The notes under the pieces: generated by a model
What the model was told of the DNA's origin: nothing
What the model saw: the letters and a program-made list of their open reading frames with translations, nothing else
The model's database searches: none
Source of the DNA: an uncultured Lachnospiraceae bacterium
GTDB lineage: Bacteria > Bacillota_A > Clostridia > Lachnospirales > Lachnospiraceae
Assembly: GCA_947302185.1 (NCBI GenBank)
Contig: CAMYVI010000004.1
Span: forward strand, 1 to 31,749
Reading direction: 5' to 3'
DNA length: 31,749 bases
Shown: positions 8,590-15,726 of the stretch, piece by piece
Layout: every line of letters begins with the position of its first letter
How positions within the stretch are numbered: position 1 is the stretch's first letter
Translations under genes and position numbers: made by a program

Positions 8590-8601
8590 TGAGGGGTGTA
8601 T

Positions 8602-9054
8602 ATGGCAAAAAACAAGAAAAATGATGTCACATACATAGTAACGGTGATGGGCGCTAAGGGAATTATTAAGCTCCTTTTAATTGTGCTGGTCATAATCTAC
8701 TTTATTTTCATTGCACGGTATTCCTATAAAATCGGGTACTCTATCTTCAACGAGAGACCGGTGAATGCGGAAGCGACCTCAGACGTGCTGGTAGAGATTC
8801 CGAAAGACGCCTCTACCTTTAAAATCGCATCTATCCTGGAGGATAACGGCCTTATAGAGAACAGGTACATCTTTCTGCTTCAGGAAAGGTTCTCTGTTTA
8901 TCACGGAAATCTTCAGCCGGGGCGGTATTATATGAGCCCGAAGCTGACGCCGTCACAGCTTTTGAAAATTCTGGCCAGAGTAGATACGGAGGGCCAGCCC
9001 GAGCAGGATGACGAGAGCACGGAGACGGATACACAGACAGAGGGAAGAAAATGA
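8602..9054 (+). CDS. Short MltG/YceG-like membrane protein without the catalytic domain
   Basis: Single-pass membrane protein of 150 aa. Residues 20-42 form a hydrophobic segment (IIKLLLIVLVIIYFIFIARY). Residues about 65-130 match the N-terminal LysM-like part of endolytic murein transglycosylase MltG: VEIPKDASTFKIASILEDN, then NLQPGRYYMSPKLTPSQLLKIL. The transglycosylase domain with its catalytic Glu, which would add about 200 residues, is missing; instead the protein ends in an acidic tail (QPEQDDESTETDTQTE). The position matches yrrL (mltG) in the Bacillus yrr cluster. The stop is clean, so a family form rather than a frameshift is likely. The ATG has GAGGGG 5 nt upstream. Confidence 0.75.
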   Translation: MAKNKKNDVTYIVTVMGAKGIIKLLLIVLVIIYFIFIARYSYKIGYSIFNERPVNAEATSDVLVEIPKDASTFKIASILEDNGLIENRYIFLLQERFSVYHGNLQPGRYYMSPKLTPSQLLKILARVDTEGQPEQDDESTETDTQTEGRK

Positions 9055-9144
9055 TCGCCCGAAAGGCGTTTTACCGCGATCAGGGACGCCTCGCCGATCA
9101 GCCATCGGTGTGTATCTGAGCATTACGATAACAGGAAGGATATT

Positions 9145-9783
9145 ATGACAGAGGCGGAGAGAATGAAAATCTTTCTCGCATCGCTGGATACAGGAAATTC
9201 GGATTTTCTGACCGGGCTTGAAAAGGAAGCACGGGAGAGTTACATTCCGATTATCCGCCATGAGACGCAAAGCGTTCTTCGAGTCCTTCTCACACAGATA
9301 AAACCCGCGGAAATTCTGGAGGTAGGAACTGCCATCGGATTTTCCGCGATTCTTATGTGTGAAAACTCTGAGGCACATATCACAACGATCGAGAATTATG
9401 AAAAAAGAATCGAACCTGCCCTGGATAATTTCAGGCGGGCCGGCGTGTCGGATCGGGTAGACTTGATATTCGGGGATGCAACGGATGTTTTGCCTACTCT
9501 TGAAGGACCGTATGATTTTGTTTTTATGGATGCTGCTAAAGGGCAGTATATAAGGTTTCTGCCGGATGTCCTGAGGACCCTCAGGAAGGGTGGCATGCTC
9601 GTATCCGACAATGTGCTTCAGGAAGGGGATATTCTTGAGTCGCACTATGCGGTAGAGCGGCGCAACCGGACCATCTATAAAAGAATGCGGGAATATCTGT
9701 ATGAGCTGACGCACAGGGACGACCTTGTCACTACTATCCTGCCGATCGGGGACGGGCTGGCGCTGACGGTAAAGAAGTTCTGA
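9145..9783 (+). CDS. trmR: tRNA 5-hydroxyuridine O-methyltransferase TrmR-like
   Basis: Class I SAM-dependent, metal-dependent O-methyltransferase, 212 aa. In Bacillus the homologue TrmR (YrrM) methylates 5-hydroxyuridine at tRNA position 34 to 5-methoxyuridine. SAM motif I is visible as ILEVGTAIGFSA, the acidic post-motif as ITTIENYEKR, and the metal-binding aspartate region as FVFMDAAKGQY. The assignment over generic catechol-like O-methyltransferases rests on the following U32 gene, which would make the ho5U substrate, as in the Bacillus yrrM-yrrN-yrrO order. An AGGAAGG Shine-Dalgarno precedes the ATG. Confidence 0.85.
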   Translation: MTEAERMKIFLASLDTGNSDFLTGLEKEARESYIPIIRHETQSVLRVLLTQIKPAEILEVGTAIGFSAILMCENSEAHITTIENYEKRIEPALDNFRRAGVSDRVDLIFGDATDVLPTLEGPYDFVFMDAAKGQYIRFLPDVLRTLRKGGMLVSDNVLQEGDILESHYAVERRNRTIYKRMREYLYELTHRDDLVTTILPIGDGLALTVKKF

Positions 9784-9875
9784 GTCCGCATCGGATCGTC
9801 TGAACGGTTCATACAATTTACCGGTATGATGAGTTTCGTACTTATCTGAGTAAAGAAATGTTGAGAGGAGTCATT

Positions 9876-11105
9876 ATGAGAAGACCGGAACTTCTTCTGC
9901 CGGGAGGCAGTCTGGATGTTTTGAAAGTAGCGGTATTGTACGGGGCGGATGCCGTATATATCGGAGGCGAAGCTTTCGGGCTGAGGGCCAAAGCGAGAAA
10001 TTTTACGCGCAGCGAGATGGAAGAGGGGATCGCATTTGCCCATGCACATGGGGCAAAAGTGTATGTGACAGCGAACATCTTTGCCCACGATTCGGACCTT
10101 GCCGGCGCAGCCGCTTATTTCAGGGAACTTGCTGAGATAAAGCCGGATGCAGTTCTCATTGCCGATCCGGGAATGTTCATGCTCGCAAAGCGGAACGCAC
10201 CCGGGCTGGAGCTTCATATCAGCACACAGGCCAACAATACCAATTATGAGACTTGTCTTTTCTGGCATGAGCTGGGAGCAAAGAGAATCGTTACCGCACG
10301 TGAGCTTTCTCTGAACGAGATAAGAGACATTCGGGCTCATATTCCCGATGAACTCGAGATCGAGTCATTTGTCCACGGTGCGATGTGTATTTCTTACTCG
10401 GGCAGATGTCTGCTGTCAAGTTATCTTGCGGGACGCGACGCCAACAGGGGTCTCTGTACGCACCCATGCCGGTGGAAATATGCTGTCATGGAAGAAACGA
10501 GACCGGGCGAGTATATGCCGATCGAGGAGAATGAGCGGGGAACCTTCATATTCAATTCCAAAGACCTGTGCATGATAGAACATTTGCCGGATCTCTATGA
10601 GGCAGGCATCGACAGCTTTAAGATAGAGGGACGTATGAAGACTGCTCTCTACGTGGCGACCTGCGCAAGAACATACAGACTTGCCATGGATGCGTATGAA
10701 CGGGATCCGAAGGAGTATGAGAAAAGGCTGCCCTGGCTCCGTGATCAGATTGCTGACTGTACATACCGCAAATTCACGACGGGATTTTTCTACGGGCGGC
10801 CGGACAAGGAAGATCAGATATACGATAATAATACGTATATAAATAACTATACATTCCTTGGAATCGTCAGAAATATTGACCGGAACGGAGACGCCGTAAC
10901 GGAACAGAAAAATAAGTTCTGTGTCGGAGACACGATTGAGATCATGAAGCCGGACGGCCGGAACGTGAAAACGAAAGTTCTTGCACTGTATGACGGGGAA
11001 GGCAATGCGATGGAATCAGCTCCGCATCCGAAGCAGGAGCTCCATATACGCCTTGAGGCGGAGGCGGAGCCGTGGGATATTTTGCGGTGCCCGAATGAAA
11101 AGTAA
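9876..11105 (+). CDS. Peptidase U32 family tRNA hydroxylation protein (TrhP-like)
   Basis: Cytosolic U32-family protein of 409 aa. The family includes TrhP (YegQ, YrrN/YrrO), needed for prephenate-dependent hydroxylation of U34 in tRNA; despite the name, peptidase activity is not the likely role here. The N-terminus RPELLLPGGSLDVLKVAV and the U32 signature ESFVHGAMCISYSGRC followed by GLCTHPCRWKY are clear; the four cysteines in this stretch fit the iron-sulfur ligands. The start ATG 9876 has AGAGGAG 5 nt upstream; an earlier ATG at 9858 lies before that site. Only one U32 gene is present, unlike the yrrN-yrrO pair of Bacillus. It ends the operon and faces dprA. Confidence 0.88.
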   Translation: MRRPELLLPGGSLDVLKVAVLYGADAVYIGGEAFGLRAKARNFTRSEMEEGIAFAHAHGAKVYVTANIFAHDSDLAGAAAYFRELAEIKPDAVLIADPGMFMLAKRNAPGLELHISTQANNTNYETCLFWHELGAKRIVTARELSLNEIRDIRAHIPDELEIESFVHGAMCISYSGRCLLSSYLAGRDANRGLCTHPCRWKYAVMEETRPGEYMPIEENERGTFIFNSKDLCMIEHLPDLYEAGIDSFKIEGRMKTALYVATCARTYRLAMDAYERDPKEYEKRLPWLRDQIADCTYRKFTTGFFYGRPDKEDQIYDNNTYINNYTFLGIVRNIDRNGDAVTEQKNKFCVGDTIEIMKPDGRNVKTKVLALYDGEGNAMESAPHPKQELHIRLEAEAEPWDILRCPNEK

Positions 11106-11135
11106 GACGGGATGTTTTCCGTGTTGACGAAACAG

Positions 11136-11177
11136 CGGTGTATGTAATCGTGATCTGTACGGTACATACGCCGTTTT
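11136..11177. terminator. Terminator hairpin between trhP-like gene and dprA
   Basis: An 11-bp stem, CGGTGTATGTA (11136-11146) with TACATACGCCG (11163-11173), has one G-T pair and a 16-nt loop and is followed by TTTTGCT. It lies between convergent genes and probably terminates the plus-strand operon. Confidence 0.65.
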
Positions 11178-11195
11178 GCTGTCACTTATTCGTGC

Positions 11196-12209
11196 TTATC
11201 GCACACGCACGTACCGTCCCCTGCCGACCTCATCTATGTATCCGTAAAGCAGCATCTCACCGATTGCAGCGTTCAGATCTGCCACGGAGACCCCGAGCAT
11301 ACCTGCCAGTTCATTTTGCGTGCGCTCATCGTTTTTCAACGCGCACAGTATTTTCCCTTTGACGGATTCTTTTTCAATGCCTTCCGGCATAATACATTCA
11401 TATTGCAAGTCATCGTTCTGTAAATCCTCTGCGGAGATATACTCTTTACTATCCGCACCTTTATCAGGATAACCGCTCTCTGCGAATGCGGTGCGTGCTT
11501 TCGCTGCGCAAGCCTTCCGTGAGGCCTTTGCTGCATTTGAAAGAGATGACTGCATGGCGAGTTCTTCAAGGATCGCATCGACAGACCACGCAATACCTGC
11601 ACCCTGGGCAATCAGAAAATTGCAGCCGTCGGAAAGAGCGTCCCCGACTCTTCCCGGAACAGCGTAAACACTTTTTCCCTGTTCAAGAGCATAGTCCACC
11701 GTGATGAGAGATCCTGACTTTTTACGCGCTTCAACGACGATCACGACGTCGGCAAGAGCGGCGATAAGCCTGTTGCGAAGAGGAAAATTATATCTTAACG
11801 GTTTTGTTCCCGGCGGAAGTTCCGACAGAATACCTCCGTGACCGGGAATCTGATTATACAGATTTGTATTCGATCTCGGATAGCATACATCCACACCGCA
11901 TCCCAGAACCGCGTACGTCTTTCCCCCTCCCGCAAGTGCGCCTTCCTGAGCAGCACCGTCGATGCCCAGAGCCATGCCGCTGACGACTGAGACACCCTTT
12001 TCAGCCAGTTTTTTGCCGAAAGTGAAAGCGGTATTATGACCGTACCGGCTGCACATTCTGGCACCTATGATTGCTACCGACGGAGCATGATCATCCGGAA
12101 GTTCTCCTATCACATAAAGCAGGTCCGGTTTATCGGGAAGGGAGTCAAATCTGGCGGGATAATGTGTAGAGTTTCTTCTAATTGTAATTATGTTCTGATT
12201 CATTTTCAT
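11196..12209 (-). CDS. dprA: DNA processing protein DprA/Smf
   Basis: Cytosolic DNA-binding protein that loads RecA on single-stranded DNA during natural transformation; also widespread in species not known to be competent. The Rossmann-like core is clear: VAIIGARMCSRYG, VVSGMALGIDGAAQEGAL, YAVLGCGVDVCYPRSN, then PRYNFPLRNRL-like text (LRYNFPLRNRLIAALAD), SGSLITVDYALEQGKSVYAVPG. The C-terminal 60 residues form a winged-helix-like domain (ELAGMLGVSVADLNAAIGEMLLYG). At 337 aa it lacks the N-terminal SAM-like domain of long DprA forms. ATG 12209 overlaps the comM stop as ATGA, with GGAG 3 nt upstream; ATG 12203 (spacing 9) is equally possible. It is co-transcribed with comM. Confidence 0.93.
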   Translation of the reverse strand: MKMNQNIITIRRNSTHYPARFDSLPDKPDLLYVIGELPDDHAPSVAIIGARMCSRYGHNTAFTFGKKLAEKGVSVVSGMALGIDGAAQEGALAGGGKTYAVLGCGVDVCYPRSNTNLYNQIPGHGGILSELPPGTKPLRYNFPLRNRLIAALADVVIVVEARKKSGSLITVDYALEQGKSVYAVPGRVGDALSDGCNFLIAQGAGIAWSVDAILEELAMQSSLSNAAKASRKACAAKARTAFAESGYPDKGADSKEYISAEDLQNDDLQYECIMPEGIEKESVKGKILCALKNDERTQNELAGMLGVSVADLNAAIGEMLLYGYIDEVGRGRYVRVR

Positions 12210-13735
12210 AATCTCCAATATTTCTTGTCGATCGTCCTGTAGCATATGGCTTCGGAAACGTGCTTCTCGCGAATAATCTCCTCTCCGTCAAGATCGGCGA
12301 TTGTTCTTGCGACCCGGATGATTCTGTGATACCCCCTCGCAGAGAGGTGCATCTGTTCAAATGCTCTCCGCATCAGACGCGCGGCGTCCGCATTCATCGG
12401 ACAGTATTCGTCCAGCTTATTCGCAGGTATCTCAGAGTTAAAATGGACAGCGCTTCCGGCAAATCTGATTTTCTGCCGCATTTGCGCAGCGCACACATCT
12501 TCACGTATCTCAGAAGATGTGCGCCCCCGCTCATGTTTTCCGGTCAGATCCTCGAATGATACTGCCGGACACTCTACGCACAAATCTATACGGTCTATTA
12601 ACGGACGTGATATTCTGTGCATGTAGGCTGAGATTTCGTTCGGTCTGCAGGTACAGCGGTTCATATCCGGGAAGTGACCGCAGGGGCAGGGGTTCATTGC
12701 CGCAAGCAGAAGAAATGCTGCCGGAAAACGAAACGTACCCGTCGTTCTCGCGATAATGATTTCTCTGTCCTCAAGCGGCTGCCGCAGTGTTTCCAGAGAG
12801 CTTCTGCGGAACTCGGGCATCTCATCCAGAAAGAGGATTCCGCGATGAGCGAGAGTCAGTTCTCCCGGTTTGGGTATTCTCCCCCCTCCGGCGAGCGCCT
12901 GTGCTGTCATAGTGTGATGCGGGGAGCGGAACGGTCTGGTTCCCAAAAAAGGTCGTTCCGGACTCAAAAGTCCGGCAACGGAATAAATTTGAGAAATTTC
13001 AAGACTCTCCTCCCGCGTCAGAGGAGGCATGATCGTAGGGATGCGTTTTGCTATCATTGTTTTGCCTGAGCCCGGGGGACCTATCATTAACAGATTGTGG
13101 AACCCCGCAGCGGCCACGGTGGCAGCTCTCTTAACTCCCTCCTGGCCGCGAATATCCGCAAAATCCACATTGTATTTATTGAGTTCCGTCGGAGTGAAGG
13201 CAGAGCTTTCGTTTTCCGGCAGCGTTCCGTGCCTCAGAAATTCAAGAACTTCTTTAATACTTCGAAAACCCACAATATCCATTCCGGTCACGACCTGAGT
13301 CTCTCTTTCATTTTCGCAGGGCACGAGCATTGTATTCACACCGAGCTTTCTTGCCAGCAGGGCGGCGGGAAGAATCCCGTTTACGGGATTGATGTCTCCG
13401 TTAAGGCTCAATTCTCCGACCGCCATAAGGCTGTTCAGTGAATCAGACGGAATTTTCTGTTCACCTGCAAGAATACCCAGAGCTATGGGAAGATCGAAAC
13501 CCGATCCGTTCTTCAAAACGTCTGCCGGTGACAGATTGACAGTGATCTTTTTCGGCGGGAGTGCGATACCTATATTGCGCAGCGAGGTGCGGACACGGTC
13601 CTCTGCTTCTCTGACCTGACCTGTGAGGCTTCCGACCATAGTGAACTGAGGAAGACCATCGCTGACATCGACCTCGACCTGAACGGGGATTACTTCAATC
13701 CCCACAATTGCGGCAGATAGTACACGATTGAACAT
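12206..13735 (-). CDS. comM: YifB/ComM family Mg-chelatase-like AAA+ ATPase
   Basis: AAA+ helicase-like protein, 509 aa, the full family length. In Gram-negative bacteria ComM promotes branch migration during integration of transforming DNA. The N-terminal ChlI-like domain starts FNRVLSAAIVGIEVIPVQVE and includes VNLSPADVLKNGSGFDLPIA. Walker A is GPPGSGKT (219-226), Walker B ILFLDE (300-305), followed by RPFRSPHHT and the cysteine-containing CPCGHFPD/CTC stretch, and a C-terminal helical lid. The ATG at 13735 has an AGGAGATATACT ribosome site. Its stop overlaps the dprA start. The comM-dprA pair is on the opposite strand to topA. Confidence 0.95.
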   Translation of the reverse strand: MFNRVLSAAIVGIEVIPVQVEVDVSDGLPQFTMVGSLTGQVREAEDRVRTSLRNIGIALPPKKITVNLSPADVLKNGSGFDLPIALGILAGEQKIPSDSLNSLMAVGELSLNGDINPVNGILPAALLARKLGVNTMLVPCENERETQVVTGMDIVGFRSIKEVLEFLRHGTLPENESSAFTPTELNKYNVDFADIRGQEGVKRAATVAAAGFHNLLMIGPPGSGKTMIAKRIPTIMPPLTREESLEISQIYSVAGLLSPERPFLGTRPFRSPHHTMTAQALAGGGRIPKPGELTLAHRGILFLDEMPEFRRSSLETLRQPLEDREIIIARTTGTFRFPAAFLLLAAMNPCPCGHFPDMNRCTCRPNEISAYMHRISRPLIDRIDLCVECPAVSFEDLTGKHERGRTSSEIREDVCAAQMRQKIRFAGSAVHFNSEIPANKLDEYCPMNADAARLMRRAFEQMHLSARGYHRIIRVARTIADLDGEEIIREKHVSEAICYRTIDKKYWRL

Positions 13736-13814
13736 AGTATATCTCCTTCATCTTCAAGTATTTAATTGTAAAAAAAAGGGAAAAATTCGGGCAGAACGCC
13801 CCTGACATGTTCTC

Positions 13815-13843
13815 ATTATAACGTTTACCCCGCCGAATGAAAA
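13815..13843 (-). promoter_or_regulatory. Promoter of comM-dprA with leader hairpin
   Basis: Minus-strand TTTTCA (13843-13838), a 17-bp spacer, and a perfect TATAAT (13820-13815). The leader of roughly 70 nt carries a small GGGC/GCCC hairpin (13791-13803) followed on the minus strand by GAATTTTT and, further on, a run of eight T. This resembles a minimal attenuator. Confidence 0.65.
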
Positions 13844-13971
13844 GACTTTTTCTTCTGCCGGACAGAGACAGACCCCGCGCCATAAAAGAAAAAAGTTCTG
13901 TACTTCTAACATTCAGAGTGGTATCCTGTCGTTTGAAGATGTCAACAGTCTTTAAATGAGGAGGTTTTTAC

Positions 13972-15351
13972 ATGAGCAACACACCTAACACGGACGCCAT
14001 CTATGACGCCCGCGCGCTGGGCCAGCTGAAAATGCTGATACTTGGTCTTCAGCATCTGTTCGCGATGTTCGGTGCAACCGTTCTGGTTCCGATTCTGGTC
14101 AACACCTATTTTCACGGAGAAGGCCTTTCGATTCAGGTCACACTTTTCTTTGCGGGCGTGGGGACCCTTTTCTTCCATCTCTGCTCCAAGATGAAGGTTC
14201 CGGCATTCCTCGGTTCTTCCTTCGCCTTTCTCGGCGGTTTCGCTACGGTAGCGAATCTGAAAAGCGGTATTTTCAAAGATATGACATACGGTGAGAAACT
14301 TCCCTACGCATGCGGTGGAATTGTTGTGGCAGGACTCCTTTACGTGATTCTTGCTCTGATTATCCGGTTTGTCGGCGTAAAGCGTGTAATGAAGTATCTT
14401 CCGCCTGTCGTCACGGGCCCGATCATCATCTGCATCGGTCTTTCGCTCGCAGGTTCGGCGATCGGAAACGCAAGTACGAACTGGTTCCTTGCACTCATTG
14501 CACTCTCGATTATTATCGTATTTAACATCTGGGGAAAGGGAATGTTCCGCATTATCCCTATTCTGATGGGTGTCGTCGTTTCCTATCTCGTCGCGTTTAT
14601 TATGTATCTTACCGGGATTCACAATCCGGACGGCAGCGCAATTCTTGACTTTTCAAATGTTGCCTCCGCCGCCTGGGTAGGCGTGCCTGATTTCTTTATC
14701 TGCAAGTTCAACATTACATCCATCCTTGTTATGGCACCGATTGCCATCGCAACGATGATGGAACATATCGGAGATATGTCCGCGATTTCCGCGACAGTCG
14801 GATCGAACTTTATCGAGGATCCGGGCCTTCACCGCACATTGATCGGTGACGGTCTTGCAACTTCGCTCTCCGCATTTTTCGGAGGGCCGGCCAACACGAC
14901 TTACGGTGAGAATACAGGCGTTCTTGAGCTCTCCAAGGTCTATGATCCGTCTGTGATCCGACTTGCGGCTATTTTCGCCGTTATCCTGAGCTTTGAGCCG
15001 AAATTTGCCGGTCTCATCACAATGCTTCCGGCTTCCATTATCGGCGGAGTCAGTTTTATTCTTTACGGCATGATCTCTGCAATCGGTATCCGCAATGTCG
15101 TCGAGAATCGTGTTGACCTGACGAACAGCCGCAACCTGATCATCTGCGCGGTCATACTCGTGTGCGGTCTCGGCTTTGCTGACGGCCTTACTTTTGAAAT
15201 TGCGGGCACATCGATCACGCTTACAAGTCTTGCAATTGCTTCGATTGCAGGCATAATTCTTAACGCGGTTCTTCCGGGCAATGATTATGAGTACGGTAAG
15301 AATCCCAAGGGTGACAAGCATCAGGGGGTAACTCTTGATCCTAATAAATAA
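13972..15351 (+). CDS. uraA: Uracil/xanthine permease, NCS2 family (UraA-like)
   Basis: Nucleobase:cation symporter-2 family importer, 459 aa, about 14 membrane segments. The N-terminus GLQHLFAMFGATVLVPIL is the UraA hallmark. The substrate-site segments are present: ATMMEHIGDMSA with its Glu, and FFGGPANTTYGENTGVLELS with the second Glu. These fit uracil transport; xanthine or other nucleobases cannot be excluded. GAGGAGG precedes the ATG. It is a single gene with its own terminator, lying between divergent comM and topA. No purine riboswitch or pyrimidine attenuator is recognisable in the 236-bp upstream region. Confidence 0.92.
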   Translation: MSNTPNTDAIYDARALGQLKMLILGLQHLFAMFGATVLVPILVNTYFHGEGLSIQVTLFFAGVGTLFFHLCSKMKVPAFLGSSFAFLGGFATVANLKSGIFKDMTYGEKLPYACGGIVVAGLLYVILALIIRFVGVKRVMKYLPPVVTGPIIICIGLSLAGSAIGNASTNWFLALIALSIIIVFNIWGKGMFRIIPILMGVVVSYLVAFIMYLTGIHNPDGSAILDFSNVASAAWVGVPDFFICKFNITSILVMAPIAIATMMEHIGDMSAISATVGSNFIEDPGLHRTLIGDGLATSLSAFFGGPANTTYGENTGVLELSKVYDPSVIRLAAIFAVILSFEPKFAGLITMLPASIIGGVSFILYGMISAIGIRNVVENRVDLTNSRNLIICAVILVCGLGFADGLTFEIAGTSITLTSLAIASIAGIILNAVLPGNDYEYGKNPKGDKHQGVTLDPNK

Positions 15352-15374
15352 ACCGGGACAATGATCAATATTTC

Positions 15375-15408
15375 AGGGATAGTTCAACATAGTCGGACTA
15401 TCCTTTTT
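15375..15408 (+). terminator. Terminator of uraA
   Basis: Stem GGATAGT (15377-15383) and ACTATCC (15397-15403) with a 13-nt loop, followed directly by TTTTT. It starts about 25 bp after the uraA stop. Confidence 0.85.
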
Positions 15409-15426
15409 AAAATTGTTTTTTATATC

Positions 15427-15455
15427 TTGTCAGTGCATTTTTTTTGTTGTATAGT
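15427..15455 (+). promoter_or_regulatory. Promoter of topA
   Basis: TTGTCA (15427-15432), a 17-bp spacer including eight T, then TATAGT (15450-15455). The rest of the 375-bp uraA-topA gap is an unusually long leader (about 265 nt) that contains repeat copy A (15510-15590). I see nothing else recognisable in it. Confidence 0.7.
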
Positions 15456-15509
15456 TTGGAACTGTCGGAGTATGGGGAATATTATTCAGGCCCGGTGACA
15501 TCAGGAGTA

Positions 15510-15590
15510 TTCAAGAACGCCTCGGCGTTCTTACCGCGACGCGCGCGGCGCGTAAGCGCCTTCTACTGTGCATGTCTGTGATCCGCCGGA
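15510..15590 (+). repeat. REP-like palindromic repeat, copy A
   Basis: About 81 bp. It begins with the perfect hairpin AAGAACGCC-tc-GGCGTTCTT (15513-15532), continues with a GC-rich middle holding GGCGC-GTAA-GCGCC (15547-15560, a GNRA-type tetraloop if transcribed), and ends with a conserved tail GTGCATGTCTGTGATCCGCC. It lies in the topA leader, downstream of the topA promoter, so it would be transcribed. Related copies are at 17788-17867 (inverted), 31697 onward (same orientation) and a divergent tail at 30235-30260. Confidence 0.85.
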
Positions 15591-15726
15591 GGCTTTTAAT
15601 ACTTCAGACATAATAGCGTTACTCAGACAGCGGAAGGCTGATTCTTTCGGAAAGGAAAGCGTACACGGTGCAGGTTACGCGGTTCTTAACGGAAAGCCAT
15701 GATGCTGTTTCATTAGGAGGTAAAGT

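Noticed and set aside
8953..9816. A 287-codon minus-strand frame opposite trmR
   Set aside because: Antisense to the well-supported mltG-like and trmR genes and lacks any domain; an open frame caused by codon bias.
11138..11362. A plus-strand frame at the dprA 3' end
   Set aside because: Starts in the terminator hairpin and is antisense to dprA; Cys/His/Arg-rich shadow.
13695..13883. A minus-strand frame across the comM promoter
   Set aside because: Overlaps comM start and spans the promoter and leader hairpin; no family resemblance.
15456..15726. Possible riboswitch or T-box in the long topA leader
   Set aside because: No recognisable aptamer or T-box core; the structure seen is explained by repeat copy A.
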